Shown piece by piece: positions 1-13,141 of a stretch of 64,000 nt of DNA (its first letter is position 1; the number at the start of each line of letters is the position of its first letter). The position numbers and the translations under genes were made by a program. The stretch covers positions 5,332,001-5,396,000 of the forward strand of contig OY720098.1 of NCBI GenBank assembly GCA_963082875.1, in the 5' to 3' direction. This DNA comes from Corella eumyota. Its lineage: Eukaryota; Chordata; Ascidiacea; Phlebobranchia; Corellidae. The notes under the pieces are model-generated. The model was not told where the DNA came from. It saw only the letters and a program-made list of their open reading frames with translations, and searched no databases.

Positions 1-3000
1 TTTTCCTCTTCATTGAAATGCACAAACTGTGCCTTTTGTTTAAGCAAATACCGGAGTTTTTCTGGATGCTTTTTGTACAGTTCTGCCATGGTTTTTGAGT
101 CAAGGTTCTTGTAGGAAGCCTTGCTATGATCATGATGCATGGTTTTGTCACTGTGATGTCTTCGTTGAGGTTCATGATTTTGCGATCGATCCTTGTTGTT
201 TGCTACTTGAACATTAGGATGAGTTGCTGAGCGATGGTGTGCAACTTTCTCCTGCGATGTATTGTGATGGTGAGCCAACTTTTCCGACATAATTCGACCT
301 TCCAAGTCCTTGTTTATAGCACTAAGAAGATCTTCTGCCGACTCCGTTTTCTTGTGAGAATCAGATTGAGGTAGGTTGGTTGTTACAGGTTGATGAGGTG
401 GTTTAACTGTTCCATTTTTGCTTTCTAATAATTTAAGTTTTATAAATATAAAAGTGCAAATAAACCAGTGTTTCTGAAAAATATATGCTGAAATTGTTTT
501 GCTAGAAAATTAATACCTTGTTTTGGTTGTGGAAGTTTTTGATGAGTTCGTTTGTACTCTTCAATTGACATTGTAGGCTTTTTTTCCCTAAAAATCGTAA
601 AAGAACAAACTAAAGTTTTAAGCAAAACTGTTTTTTTTAAACAATAAATATCAGTAAAGAGTGGTCTGTGTAAATATATAGTAAAAACTTACTTTTGTAC
701 AACAGGAACAGAAGTTGCCGATGACGACGAAACAGCTGTAAAAATAAATTTATTTTTATTTATCACATTTTTTTAAAATTTTCTTTATATATACATTAAA
801 TGTAGCGATGGTAAAAAAAGTCAGTCTGCTTAGTAATATTAACTAAACAAATATTTTATGATAAGAAAAATGTAGTGAGGGTGAAATGGACAATGGGTTA
901 ATAATAAAAACCCAAAACCTTGGAATCTCACATTTAATATAGGCACAAGAATAAAATTTTAAACCAAAATAAAATGATAGTTTAAAACGTTTTAGAGTTT
1001 TCATGCCAATCAATATTTTTAAACCAATAAGTTAAATGACCTTTATTTCCCGGTTGAGCTGATGATGGAATAGATTTCTCTTTGGTGTTTTCACTACATT
1101 CACCACCTTCCTTGGATGAAGGCTAAAAAAGTAATAACAGGGTTATAATATTTAATCGAATTGAATATACCTAACAACGCCAAATAAAATATGTAAAATT
1201 GTTGTGTTGTTTATCAATTAGGATGTGTAGGACGTCATCAAAATATTTGTATCAGATTGATTAATAACAAAGAAGTCTGTGTAAGAATGTGATGTGAAGA
1301 ATACACTTGTAAAGAAGTGGTGACGAAAATTCAGCAGCTTTCAATTCTAGATACACTCATTAGCTATGACAAGGTGATAAATGTTCGAGGCTTAAAGCCT
1401 TAATAAAGCAATTTTGCTAAAACGTTTAAAAACGTTTAAGTAGCTGTACCACATGCTTTACAAACACTGTCAGCTAAACGAGTTGAAAGCTATGAAAAAA
1501 ACAAACAGTCTTCAGAATATAGTTTTTAAGAAACAGAAAAACAGAAAGACAATGAAGTAAGTACACTGTGAGCTTAAATTTCTTTTGTATAATCTATAGC
1601 CAAACTGCAAATGCTTTACAATGAAAATGGGGCTAGGTTTAAATTTGATATCTTACCTTACTGTTAACTGAAATTACATTGAACAATTCTATCATGTGTG
1701 AGTTGTGGAATTAACAATCACACGAACAAGACTAAGACCTTGTTTAAATGACTGCTAAGTTCCCTTTATAAGACTAGGACGTGCTAAACTCTGGACAACT
1801 TAATAAAGTGTCACTCATTTACTAAATGCAATCGTCCATAGGGAACTAGACTTTGTCTACAAGGTTAAAGTAATGTTGTAGTGACCTTACAATTAATTGA
1901 GATTTGAAAATCAGCCCAAAACAAAATCAAATACATTAACCGTAGAGAAGTTCCCTGTAGTATGTAAAATGAAAAGACAAAGAAAACGCATTATATTGTA
2001 TACACAATTTACAAACTGTCAGTTTGATTAAGCCTATATTCTTAAATGCTCGCATGACAATTTCGTTGAAATAAGTAGCTTTCTTAAAAATTTTATCTTA
2101 AATATTACTTAATAAAATTTTATCTTCCATATTACTTGATATTTCTACATATTTCGGCAATATCTAATACTTAATAGGCTATTTAATACTTTAACTATAG
2201 TAACCTATCACATTAATAAAAATTAAGTTTTTATGTCTATGATTGGATATTTGACCTTATAATGCCACTTTATCACACTTATATAAAGTAAAGGTTAACA
2301 TAAAAAAATCATCAATATCAAACACATTCCTTCTTGCTTCAAAACTGTTTAAATTTTCATTACTTAGTAATTACCTTGTTTTTATAAAGTCGATAAATAA
2401 CACCCAGTAAAACACTGTTTCAAGCAACAAAAGAAATTGTTTACCCGATAGTTTTTCAGCTTTCGAAGGCGAGTCGGACATCGATTAAGAATTTTAAGGA
2501 ACTCTTTGACAATCGTGTCAAGAAGTGATTCAGAAATTGACGAATCCATGTAACTCCAGTAAGGTTTATCATCAGAAGATAAAGGAATCTAAATACCAAA
2601 AATAGAATTACACAAATGAACCTTTTTTTTTAAATGTTAATCAAATTGTAATAAAAAAACAGTTACCAAATAATGTATGCAATTCATTTAATTTATTTAA
2701 TTTAATATTTTTATACCTCATAACTGGACCATTTACAAGAGAGATGAATACACATAGCTGCTACTACAGTTGGCTTGTACAGCAAACAAAAAGTGGTCAA
2801 GTGTAAACTAACAAAAACATAAATACTAACAGTTTTAAATATGTTTTCATAATTTCTTATTGCCAAGGGACCATTTTATTTACCTATTCGTTGCCATAAA
2901 GTAAGCCATCTGCGAGAGATCTCGGCTTGCTAGAAAATTTATTAAAAAAAGTTAGTCCAGTCATACAAAATTAACTAAATAACTTCTATATATATATAAA

Positions 3001-4122
3001 TGTTTTTTATGTGACAAACCTTTCACCAGTTGGGTACATTTTACAACATGCGTATGTGGATGGTCGACAGAAATGTCAAAACCTAAAACAATACAACGAT
3101 ATATATATATACTTTAACTATTAGAAAAAAATTGTATAAATATTTATATAATTATTGCAAAATCAAATTTAACAGACTTTTAACTCACAAATATTCCTAG
3201 ACATAAAAGTTATAAAACTTTACCTAAAGTTTGCAATAAAACCAATTCATTTTGTACTAATTCTTGTGCTTGTTTTAAATATGCATCACTGTGAGTGTCT
3301 ATATGTGGTTTTTCTGGATGTAGACAAGCATAACATATCTAGAAAGTAAATACCAAATAATTTCACAACAAAACTTTACCAATTTTAAGATGAATAAGTT
3401 TTAACAAATAGCTTAGTCAGTTAGTACTTGGTTACAAGAAGACAGAAAAAGGGTGTGGTTAAACTAAAACAATTAATATATATATAAATCTTAAATTCAC
3501 CTTTAAAACATGTTCTAATTTTTTTGGTTGTTCTTCAACTTTCGCTGCAAGAAATAAAGCTGCTGGTGCAATTGCCTAAAATTGAACAAATTTCATAACA
3601 CATGAACAACCCGAAGTTTTAAATGAGAAATAAACTTACATATCGTGAAAAAGTAAAGGAATGGTAAACATAAAATCTGTGCATGTACACAATAGCTGTG
3701 TTGATTGTTAATTGATTTCTGTATAAAAAAAATAAAGAGATAAATAAACAATAATTCAATTTTAAAATTAAAATGGTCTGACTGTCCAAGAGAAATTTCG
3801 CAATCTGAAATTTAGCTAATTTAGGCACAAAATGTATACACAAAACTACAAAAAAAATAATTATCAACAAAACTATTACACATAAAACGTTATTAGCATA
3901 ATATGTTATAGTTAAGAAATAAAATTTGAATAAAATCGAAAAATATAACTTTATTTCAAAAAAAACTTACACAGATAAGCGTTGTCCCATGTCCTGTATT
4001 AAATTAGCAGCTTGCTGCCTATAACTAAGTTCTTTGTCAACATCTATATTACTTTTTCGGCTGGGAGTATTTTCTAAATCTTTTCTGGAATATATCCATT
4101 TTAACTCTTTATCACTATCCAT
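1..4122 (-). CDS. CCNT: Cyclin T (P-TEFb cyclin subunit), 3' end beyond the window
   Basis: Regulatory subunit that pairs with CDK9 in P-TEFb, the nuclear kinase that releases paused RNA polymerase II. Twelve coding exons join in frame: 4122-3971, 3718-3640, 3575-3501, 3338-3224, 3082-3020, 2929-2884, 2807-2717, 2588-2445, 1122-1041, 735-693, 587-517 and 424 to the left edge, about 461 codons. Exon 1 carries [20 protein letters not shown], nearly the same as vertebrate cyclin T1/T2. Exons 2-8 give the two cyclin boxes ([51 protein letters not shown]). The last visible exon is His-rich (several HH and HHDH clusters), like the CTD-binding His-rich region of cyclin T1. The start is the Met followed by DSDKELKW; an in-frame Met further upstream lies in promoter-like sequence. 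Intron 9 (1123-2444) is long, and I saw nothing recognisable in it. The family call is firm; T1 versus T2 is not decidable, as the urochordate may have one gene. Confidence 0.95.
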
Positions 4123-4139
4123 AACCCAGCCGAAAATAA

Positions 4140-4221
4140 CAAAATGGCCAAAACGAAAGCCGTAAACAAGAAACCGCCAACTGCGCATGCGCGAAAAGAC
4201 AATGACACGGGTGTGACGTCA
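4140..4221 (-). promoter_or_regulatory. Cyclin T core promoter: YY1-, NRF-1- and CRE-like sites
   Basis: Within 100 bp upstream of the cyclin T start codon are three sites matching well-known ubiquitous promoter motifs: AAAATGGC (YY1-like, about 4141-4148), the palindrome TGCGCATGCGC (perfect NRF-1 consensus, 4182-4192) and TGACGTCA (full CRE/ATF palindrome, 4214-4221). A second full CRE lies at 4686-4693. The motifs are read directly; that they act on cyclin T is inferred from position. Confidence 0.6.
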
Positions 4222-6271
4222 TCATTACGCAACAGTTTTAAGCGAATCAAAAACTAGTTATTGGTTCATTGCACACAAGATTTTAATTGCAAATTAATAT
4301 CTATAGTTTTTTTCATTGTAACTTAAAAATAACTATAACAGAAAATATAATTCAAATAAACTGAATTATTATAACAAAAAAATATAAACAGTTTATCCTC
4401 TTGTTTTTGACATACTCATAATTTTAACAATATTTAACTTTTTACTTATTTTAATATAATTTAATTAAAGAAAAAAAATATTAGCTAAAATATTTTGTTT
4501 TTTATACAATAACAACTAAATTATATTAATTGCCGCAAAAATATTTTGTTAAAAAAATAAACAAAAAACTTAATTATTTTTCCTGAATTGTAAAAATAAT
4601 ATCGAAACACTAAACAATATAGTTTTGCGTCGACCTCATCTACTTTTATAGCTAACGACTGACCAAGAAATATGTTACTCAACTGTGACGTCATGAAATA
4701 TTGAACAAGCAGCTGTTATCGAACCGCAACAAGTCTATTTTTAAGTTCGTTTTTCATACTTATTTACTATACCGATATATGTTGTTATTGCTTTAAAAAT
4801 TCTAAGTATATCGCGACAGTTAACAGCTTTCTTTTCAAAATATCAACAACGTATTTACCACAGCACAACCCAAAATGAAAACAGTTAACTGCCTAGTTAT
4901 GCTCACCGACGCGTTCACATAAGCAAAGTTAACTTCTTTTTGTTATCTCTCTTTTACTTTATTCTCTCCCTCGCCTTTTTTGTTTAATTTTAGTCTAATC
5001 GCGCCAGCTCGCGGAATTCACTTTACGTATAAATTCAAAAAAGTTTTTTTTTAAAACGTTGTTTCAATTGTTAAGATTTGTAGATTTAGCTTCTTTTTAA
5101 TAATAATTGTTTTGCCTATAGTCATCAGGTTCAATATACTATATAGAAAGTAGAAGTTAAATCAAGTTAATGAGGAAAACAAAACAATATTTTCAAATAA
5201 ACCAAGGGCACGCCTTATCACGCCCACATTTTAAAGGATTGCATTTAAATTGCAATAAACTATATAGAAAGTAAAAGTTAAATCAAGTTAATGAGGTAAA
5301 CAAAACAATACTTTTAAATAAACCAAGGGCACGCCTTATCACGCCCACGTTTTAAAGGATTAAATTTGAATTGCAATTCTTTTTAAAAAAGATGAATCTG
5401 GAACTAAAATAGCACTTGTAAAACATACTTAAACCCTAAAAACTGGTTTATGAAAACAAATTATATTTTATTTTCACACCAAAATGTTGGACTCCAAGCA
5501 ACTTTATAAAAAACACATCACCCTAATCTAATTCTGTACTTAGTTGTATGTGTAGGTTACCAAAAACTATATATCAAAAATGATTTTTATTTTTTTTATT
5601 TAACAATTACAACATTTAAACACAATAAGTATGGCTGAAAACAAATTATCAAACAAAACATAACTAATAGGGGTAATAAATAGCACTCGCCATACTATAT
5701 ACATTAAGTAGTTACTTATTTTGTAAATAATTAAATATAATTGAAACAAAATTGAAGAAACATTTTAAATTGAAATATTATTACAATTTTCAATATTAAA
5801 CAAAAAAAGTAGAGATACATTTGTCGCAATAAATTTAGTAGAGGGAAGAAATATTGTGTTTTATATAGAATTTTATTAACAAAACATTTATATTGAATGC
5901 TTATATTCATGCTATCAATTAAGATATATACATAACTAATCTCTAAACAAATAAAAAAAAATAATTCTGTTGCTCAAAAATATGGCACAATATTTACAAT
6001 AAACAGTAAAAAGATTAACACCATTTTAATCATATTTTTTCAACATTAGAAAAAATTTGCAACATTTTTACATTTCTATTAAGTTCCAAAAAAACTACAT
6101 TAATATATTTTTTTAACCAGCACAGTTGGGAAAATGAACAAGATAGAAAATCAATTGAAGTATTTATTTAATGAACAGCTATCAACTTATCACAACAAGC
6201 ACAATTTACATCATAACAAAAACCTTTAAGTATATATATTTACTTTAACTTAGACACCAACCAAATAGGTA
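4222..6271. other. Intergenic, cyclin T to TMBIM
   Basis: AT-rich spacer of about 2 kb between two minus-strand genes. It holds a second CRE palindrome (4686-4693), a two-copy tandem duplication (5132-5379) and, at its right end, the TMBIM 3' UTR with a minus-strand AATAAA at 6163-6168. No coding potential was recognised. Confidence 0.6.
5132..5379. repeat. Two-copy tandem duplication, period 121 bp
   Basis: Two adjacent units share long stretches such as TTAAATCAAGTTAATGAGG and CCAAGGGCACGCCTTATCAC. The core of unit 1 starts at 5138 and of unit 2 at 5259, a spacing of 121 bp, with only a few substitutions. The GC-rich block GGGCACGCC...CACGCCCAC stands out in very AT-rich surroundings. Confidence 0.85.
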
Positions 6272-8940
6272 TTAATGATCGCCAAACAGTGACAAAATAA
6301 AGATAAATATGTACACGATATCAATGTAAAGGTTCAAAGCACCATAAATGTATTCTTCGGGATCTAACTCGTACCTTTTTCCTCCCATTATCATCTGAGT
6401 ATCAAAAGCTAGAAACTACAAGTAGAAAAAATTAATTAAAAAATCTGTTAAACCATACAACAGTATATACAATATCTTTAACAACCAAAATTTAAGACTT
6501 AAAACAGTAATCAATAAACATATTAAATATTTTACATTAACACTTGTTTGCTTAATTGTGTTTTAAGCACTGTTATTTATTTGCTTTTAAGATTATAAAA
6601 CCTGGAATAGCTAAATTATAGGTGTAAACAAATTATAAATGTTTGTGTAGAAACTTATTTCATCATACAACTTACAAATTAAAATCACTAAAAAACCTAC
6701 CAAAGTAAACACCAATGCTCCAAGGGCTCCATAAACTACTTGAATGTACTAAAAAATAACAAAAAAATTGAATTTTAAAAAACTTTTAACAAAAATCATT
6801 GCATGGTAAAAACACATTTTAAAACGACATTTACCCAATTATAGCTGTATGTAAATATAGTGATGAATCCAAATAGCATAAGCACCAACATGAGAACAAA
6901 CAGCAATCCAGAACATTTTGTGAAATCAAACTTTGTTTGCATTGAGAACAAAGTAACAGAAACACACACTCCCTAGAAATAAAAAAATATTTTTAAAATT
7001 GAAACTGTCTGTAAAAAAAATATAAACATTCAAAAGAATTAAATCCATAAAAAAACATACTGGACTTCGTTTTAGTTAAGAAATTGTTAATTTAAACAAA
7101 AAACAACTTACCACTGTAATACCTAGAGCAATAACAACTGACATTGTGTTATAGAAACTAGCTATTGTGCCTACCATGTATGAGAAAGCAAGAGTCTAAA
7201 AAATTATAAATAAACTGATTTTAAAAATGTCATTATTTGGATTTAATATAAAAATTATGTTTAAATCTAGTAACAATTTATGTGTTTTTTAATAGACTAA
7301 CTTATATTTTATAGCATTTGCAGTAATTTATAATTTCATACAATAAAAAAATCGATATTTACCATAAAGAAATTGTGAAATTAAGCTTGGGTAAAATAGA
7401 TAACTATAACAAATAAAAAATACATTATACCAATCAAACTTACGAAAAGCATCAGCAGTATGATGTTTTGTGGAGATTTTCGTCGAATGCTTGAACAACA
7501 AACAAGACTTATGTACAGAACAAGAAATATGGCACTAAAAAGTGAATTATTACTGTCACAGGGTTTATATAAATAATGGCTAACATAAATAAAAACATTG
7601 ACAGTCTAGAATAAAAAAATTACTTAAAATTAAATTATATATAAATTTAAACAAACAAAACTTACTATGCAACATAGTATAGAGCAGAATTTTCATGGAT
7701 TACCTTTTTTACTGCTGGTCTAAAAAATACCAAAAATTCATTTTTTTATTTAAATATGATGATTTGTAAACTTTTAGGGAATTAAGCCATTTTATGGTAT
7801 TTATATAAAAAAATTAAAAACTCACATAAAAGTAAAAATACAAACAATCCCGAAAGTTATCAACAGTTGAATGGCTAATGTTATGTAAACTTTTCTCACA
7901 AAAAGTCTTCGTACGCTTTGATCATCAAATCCTCCCCTTTATATTAAAACCAAATTAAAAGTTATAAATAATAAAAATGCAATAAAATATTTTAATTTTT
8001 TTAATCATAATACAAAAAAAATTTATTATTTTTGTATTTATATATATATACATCATAGTTTTTTATCAATCATTTTACATTTTTTTTAATTGTATATATA
8101 TTTTATATTGTATAGGCATTTGCACATTAATTTTGTTCAGTTAATCCTAATCATATTACTTCCGTTTAAACTAGATTGTATTTCCCTTGATGTATTAGTG
8201 TTAGGTGTTAAATAAAAAGTTAACAAGGCATTATTTATAACAACAACATACCACATGATATCGTAATATACTGAAAATTATTCATCCACCACATTTTTCA
8301 TTAATAATAAGTGTTAATAAAAACATATTTGAAATTTTTTTTAAACGTATATATTTTATTTAATCTAGCCTATAGAAAAAAATTAATATCAGTTTACTTT
8401 AGAACATGAGCAATGTTAACACTGTTTTTTCGATGTTTTAAGATTAAATTATTTATTAACTACCACCTTGTAGTAAATCCTTCAAAATCATTGCCAGAAC
8501 TGGGTTGTGGAGCTGCTGGGCTAGATTGATAAGTTGGTGCATTATACACTGCAGGCTCTATTATATTATAAATAATTGTCATTTTAAAAATATTTTTTAA
8601 GGCTTTTTGGTAATCTAAAAATTTAATAAGCAATACATTTACCTAACAACAAAATCACTAATAAAATAATAAAACCTCTTAAAAAAAATTTTTGAATTTG
8701 AACGTATAAATACGGTTTAAAACAAATTAATTTAACAAAATTCTTTCGAACTACGGAAAATTGTTTTTGCGTTTACAACATTATCAAACTATTTTTTAAC
8801 ACAATGTTACCTGGCATCGTAGAAACTGGTTGATAACCCCCGCTTGGATAAGGAGGCTGTGCAGTTGGATAGGGGGCATTTTGGGGTGGTTGTTTACCAA
8901 GTGCTTCATCATAACTAGGAGGGGCTGATGGTTGAGCCAT
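6272..8940 (-). CDS. TMBIM / lifeguard (Bax inhibitor-1 superfamily) membrane protein
   Basis: Multi-pass membrane protein of the TMBIM (BI-1/lifeguard/GRINA) family, which sits in Golgi, ER or endosomal membranes and modulates calcium leak and cell death. Nine exons join in frame to 297 aa: 8940-8811, 8557-8464, 7936-7826, 7719-7666, 7534-7444, 7195-7112, 6972-6835, 6748-6701, 6415-6272. The N-terminal about 70 residues are cytosolic-type, rich in Pro, Tyr and Gln, starting MAQPSAPPSYDEA (with a PPSY motif). Then comes the family block VRRLFVRKVYITLAIQLL, about seven hydrophobic helices, the signature FDTQMIMGGKRYELDPEEYI, and a short tail ending SLFGDH. Length and ending match lifeguard proteins (TMBIM1/FAIM2/GRINA); I cannot assign the paralog. 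Its start faces CDC40, 992 bp away, so the two may share a promoter region. Confidence 0.93.
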
Positions 8941-9932
8941 TTTTTATAATTTTTTTTATTAAATCTATTTAGATTAATGTCACTAGCTAACAATCCTAGA
9001 ACCTGATTAAAAAATAAACATACAGACAGTCAGACAAAGTCTTGTGTTTACAATCACTAATCAGCAGATCAGACAATTGTCAATTGATAATTTTGAAAAA
9101 AAAAGACTTTTGAAGCATAACCTAACATTTAATTAATACTACGTTTAGAATAGTTAGAATTAGATGTTTTTTTAACAGTAGCTTTCTATTAAACAACAAC
9201 AAACCAAAAAAGAACATTTTACATCCTTAACTGCTTAAATTCGAAGGTAGTTACTTAGTTCCTGTTTGCGAAAGAGATTTTCTGTCAAACAAGTTCAACA
9301 GAAATTTGAATACGCACCACTGATCTCATAAATGTAAATAAATTTATTTTAAATACAAGTGTAGCTTAAACCATTAGTGTCATTTTTTATTTCAAAATTA
9401 TAAATCTACAACTGAATGTTATTGTACATTTTTTTTAAATTTAAAACTAAATTTTATTGTACAGAACTTTATCCCCAATTTCGAATTCTCATCGACAGTA
9501 AACTACTTTAAATACATGAAATTCGTAATCGAAAATAACTGAATTATTAAAAAAATTACATGTCGTGGTGCACACAATTTCGTATTTTGCGACTTTATTT
9601 CGACAATATTTGTATGATTAATCTTTTTGAAAGAATTATATTGCGATTTAAAATGTAGTACCTAATAATGACGTATTTTATTTTTTACGACGATTAAACT
9701 TTTAAGGACATTTGTTTAATGTTTGTATAAGTTTTATTAGTTAATTGCTTTAAAAAATGATTAAAACATTGTGTTTTTGTTCATTTTTTCTGTATAAGGG
9801 GCATGGGTTGATGTATTGGCAGATTGGGTCGGTGGGTCCTAGCAGAAAATGTTATTTTGCATTCATCAGTTTATTCTCTTGTAACCATTCTTTTTATTTC
9901 AAGATATATTTTAAATTAACCTTCTAAGTGTA
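8941..9932. promoter_or_regulatory. Divergent intergenic region, TMBIM / CDC40
   Basis: A 992-bp head-to-head spacer. It should hold the promoters and 5' leaders of both flanking genes. I saw no named motif strong enough to call and no ORF of interest. Confidence 0.4.
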
Positions 9933-12900
9933 ATGGAAGCTATAACTGCCCTACAGAGTGCATATGCAGATTCTGATAGCTCTGGTGAATTGACAGATTC
10001 CAATGATGAAGGAAATAAAGATGAACTTCTACATTTAAAACCTCTTGAAAATCCAATTAGCACAAAACTGTCTCTCGAAATTAAATCAGCACCAACAGTA
10101 ATATCTAAGGTAAGAAGGCATTGCAAATTTATACATTCTATTTTAATTTTTTAATAGTCAATTATGATGTAAAACATAATGTATAACACAATAACTAATG
10201 TATATAACATTTGGATTTCGATTTTCTTTTTTTAAATTTAATATTCTCGTTCTGTTCTTATGTATAAATAATGAGATATTTTAAGCGGGATGTTCAAAGT
10301 GTTAATGTTGTGGATCACATTTCGAACAAAGTAGTTGGATACAATCCCACTTACAAGGAAATGTATGCACCAGAACAAGTAGGTACCATAATTGGCTAAT
10401 ATTTGGTGTATATATATAGTTTATTTTGATGTGGTGGTCTATTTTGGTGTTCTATTATGTATTTTTTATCTGTGATTGTGATATAATGCTTATAATTTAA
10501 AAAAAATTATGAATTAACAGGGTCCTGCAAATCCATTTAAAACTGACCAACAACTGGCCCTTAAAAATACATTATCTGGTTATGTTCAAGATGCTCATTT
10601 TAATCATTTCAATTTTGAAAATCAAAGAAGAACCTTTCATAGCTATGGTAACAAATTAATAGTTTTATGTAATACAAGATTTACTGTAAAGTTATAGCTA
10701 TGTGATAAGTAACTTGAAGTCGACCATTCCACATCAAGGATAAAGATATAAAAAAAAAACTTATAACTTTGTGAGATGTATATATAAATTATACTTTACT
10801 ATATTTAGGTTATGCCATGGACCCCTCTGTAGATCCCGGTTCTACAGGTGATAAATTAGTTGGTAGGTAAAATTAATTTCTTTTACCATTAGTGAACTTA
10901 TTAGCATACGACAAGTTTGTGTTAACGATGTATACATTATTCTCTTTTGTAGTTTGCAACACCACATTCGAGGATGAGCCAAATGACAAAAACAAAGATT
11001 TAAAAACTGTGGATGCAAAAGATGCTAAGTCTGTTTTCGAAAAAATTCCTGTCAGACCGCAAGATAAAAGAAAAAGGGTGCAAAAAAATAACCCTGATGA
11101 TATAGATGGGTTTCTAGGTCCATGGGGAGGTTACATAGATCAAGTTAATGTTTCTAAACCTGATGAGGTATTGTTGCCTAAATGTTACAATTTTTATTTT
11201 TTATGTAATAATTAGATTTTTAAGAATAAGAGTTTTTATTTTTATTAAAATAAATCCTTAAATTCTATCTATAAAAGTACCGTTGTTGTATTTCTATGTA
11301 AATTTGTTTGAAAGGAACTTCAAAAAGAGTTGGATGAAATGTCAGCAAAAAGAAAGAAGAGGGGAAAAACTGAAGAAGTAAAATCCGTGGAAGAAAAAAC
11401 CCAACTCCACATTAAAGATGAATTGGACTACCAAGTAAGATTTTTATTAGTGTAAAATTATTATGATAGCACAAACAAACTTATTTAAATATTACTTTAA
11501 CTGAAATATAATGAGTAGACTAGATAATGAGTTTTTTTCCAAGGGTCGATCTTACTTACATATACCACAAGATGTTGGAGTTAATCTCAAAAGCGATGTT
11601 CCTCCAGCTAAATGTTATCTTCCAAAAAAACATCTTCACACTTGGAGTGGACACACAAAAGCTGTTTCCTCCATCAAACTCTTTCCTGTTTCCGGACATC
11701 TTCTTCTCTCCACTTCAATGGATTGTAAAATTAAGGCAAGTATCAATAATGATGTATATATTTTAACCTAAAATTTAGTAAACTATTTCTAACATAAATT
11801 AACGTGTTTTTTATTAGTTGTGGGAAGTATACAACAAGCGAAGGTTACTCAGAACTTTCAGTGGACACAATAAAGCTGTTCGTGATTCTTGTTTCAACAA
11901 CAAAGGAACCCAATTTTTGAGTGCTGCATATGATCGATATATTAAACTTTGGGACACTGAAACTGGTATGACCTATTTAAGTATAACACAATTGCATGCT
12001 GCTTTTTTGGCTGTGTATTTTTTTAATTACCCTGTGTAGATTTATAAGATAAAATTTTAATGCAAATTTGTTTAATTTAAAATATAGTAAAATTAGTTGA
12101 TTTTTCTTTTAAGGTAAATGTATATCAAGATTTACAAACAAAAAGATTCCTTATTGTGTCAAATTTAATCCTGATCCTGATAAACAACATTTAATGGTTG
12201 CTGGGTTAGCAGACAAAAAGATTGTCACAGTAAGATTTTGATTTAAAAGTTGTTTAAATCTTGTGTACTTAATCACTGTTAGCATAAAAAAAATTGACTA
12301 TGATTCTAGTGGGACATTCGATCTGGGGATATAGTGCAAGAATACGATCGCCATTTGGGGGCAGTAAACACAATCACTTTTGTAGACAACAACACCAAAT
12401 TTGTATCAACCTCTGACGACAAAAGTTTAAGGGTCTGGGAATGGTAAACTGCTCTTATATTTTTCACTTGGTTTTAATTATTGACATATTTGACATAAAA
12501 TTAAAGTGAATATTATTTTATTTCCAGGGATATACCGGTTGATTTTAAGTACATAGCAGAACCCAGCATGCATTCCATGCCATCAGTTACCCTAGCTCCA
12601 AATCAAAAGTGGTTGGGCTGTCAATCATTGGACAACCAAATTGTTATATTTGATGTACAAGGGAGATTTAGAGTTAAACGAAAAAAGATCTTTAAAGGGC
12701 ACATGGTGAGTTTGTATTTTAAATTTTTACGTATGAGTGTCCTTTCATTTGTATTCATAGTTTTTTAAAGCATTAAAAGCCCTTGAATGCAAGGTCATTT
12801 TTAAAGTATTAAGGCCTGTAAAATATTTCTATTATTTTATAAAAAGACAGTACATCCACACCTGGTATATTGTCTATTTATATTTTAAGTGGCATTTTAC

Positions 12901-13141
12901 TGATTACTTTTATACATAGGTTGCTGGTTATGCGTGTCAACTGGCATTTTCGCCTGACATGTCTTACATTGCCAGTGGTGATGGGGATGGAAAATTGTTT
13001 ATATGGGATTGGAAGACAACTAAAATGTACAGCAAATTTCAAGCCCATGACAAAGTATGTATAGGTTGTTTATGGCACCCTCATGAAACATCAAAGCTTA
13101 TTACCTGTGGTTGGGATGGACAGATCAAACTGTGGGATTAA
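9933..13141 (+). CDS. CDC40: CDC40 / PRP17 pre-mRNA splicing factor, WD40
   Basis: Spliceosomal protein needed for the second catalytic step of splicing. Twelve exons join in frame to 591 aa (human about 579): 9933-10109, 10286-10378, 10521-10647, 10809-10862, 10953-11167, 11315-11434, 11544-11735, 11818-11965, 12114-12229, 12310-12443, 12528-12705, 12920-13141. The N-terminal part carries the family blocks [31 protein letters not shown] and [27 protein letters not shown] follows, then a seven-blade WD40 propeller ([73 protein letters not shown]) ending directly on the last WD. Intron 7 starts with GC (AAG|GCAAGT) instead of GT. Two poly(A) signals lie at 13316-13326. Identification is very secure. 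Confidence 0.97.
11736..11817 (+). other. GC-AG intron in CDC40
   Basis: Exon 7 must end at ATT AAG and exon 8 start TTG TGG to keep the conserved KLWEVY block. The intron therefore begins GCAAGT and ends TTATTAG. AG|GCAAGT is the usual strong context of rare U2-type GC-AG introns. Confidence 0.9.
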
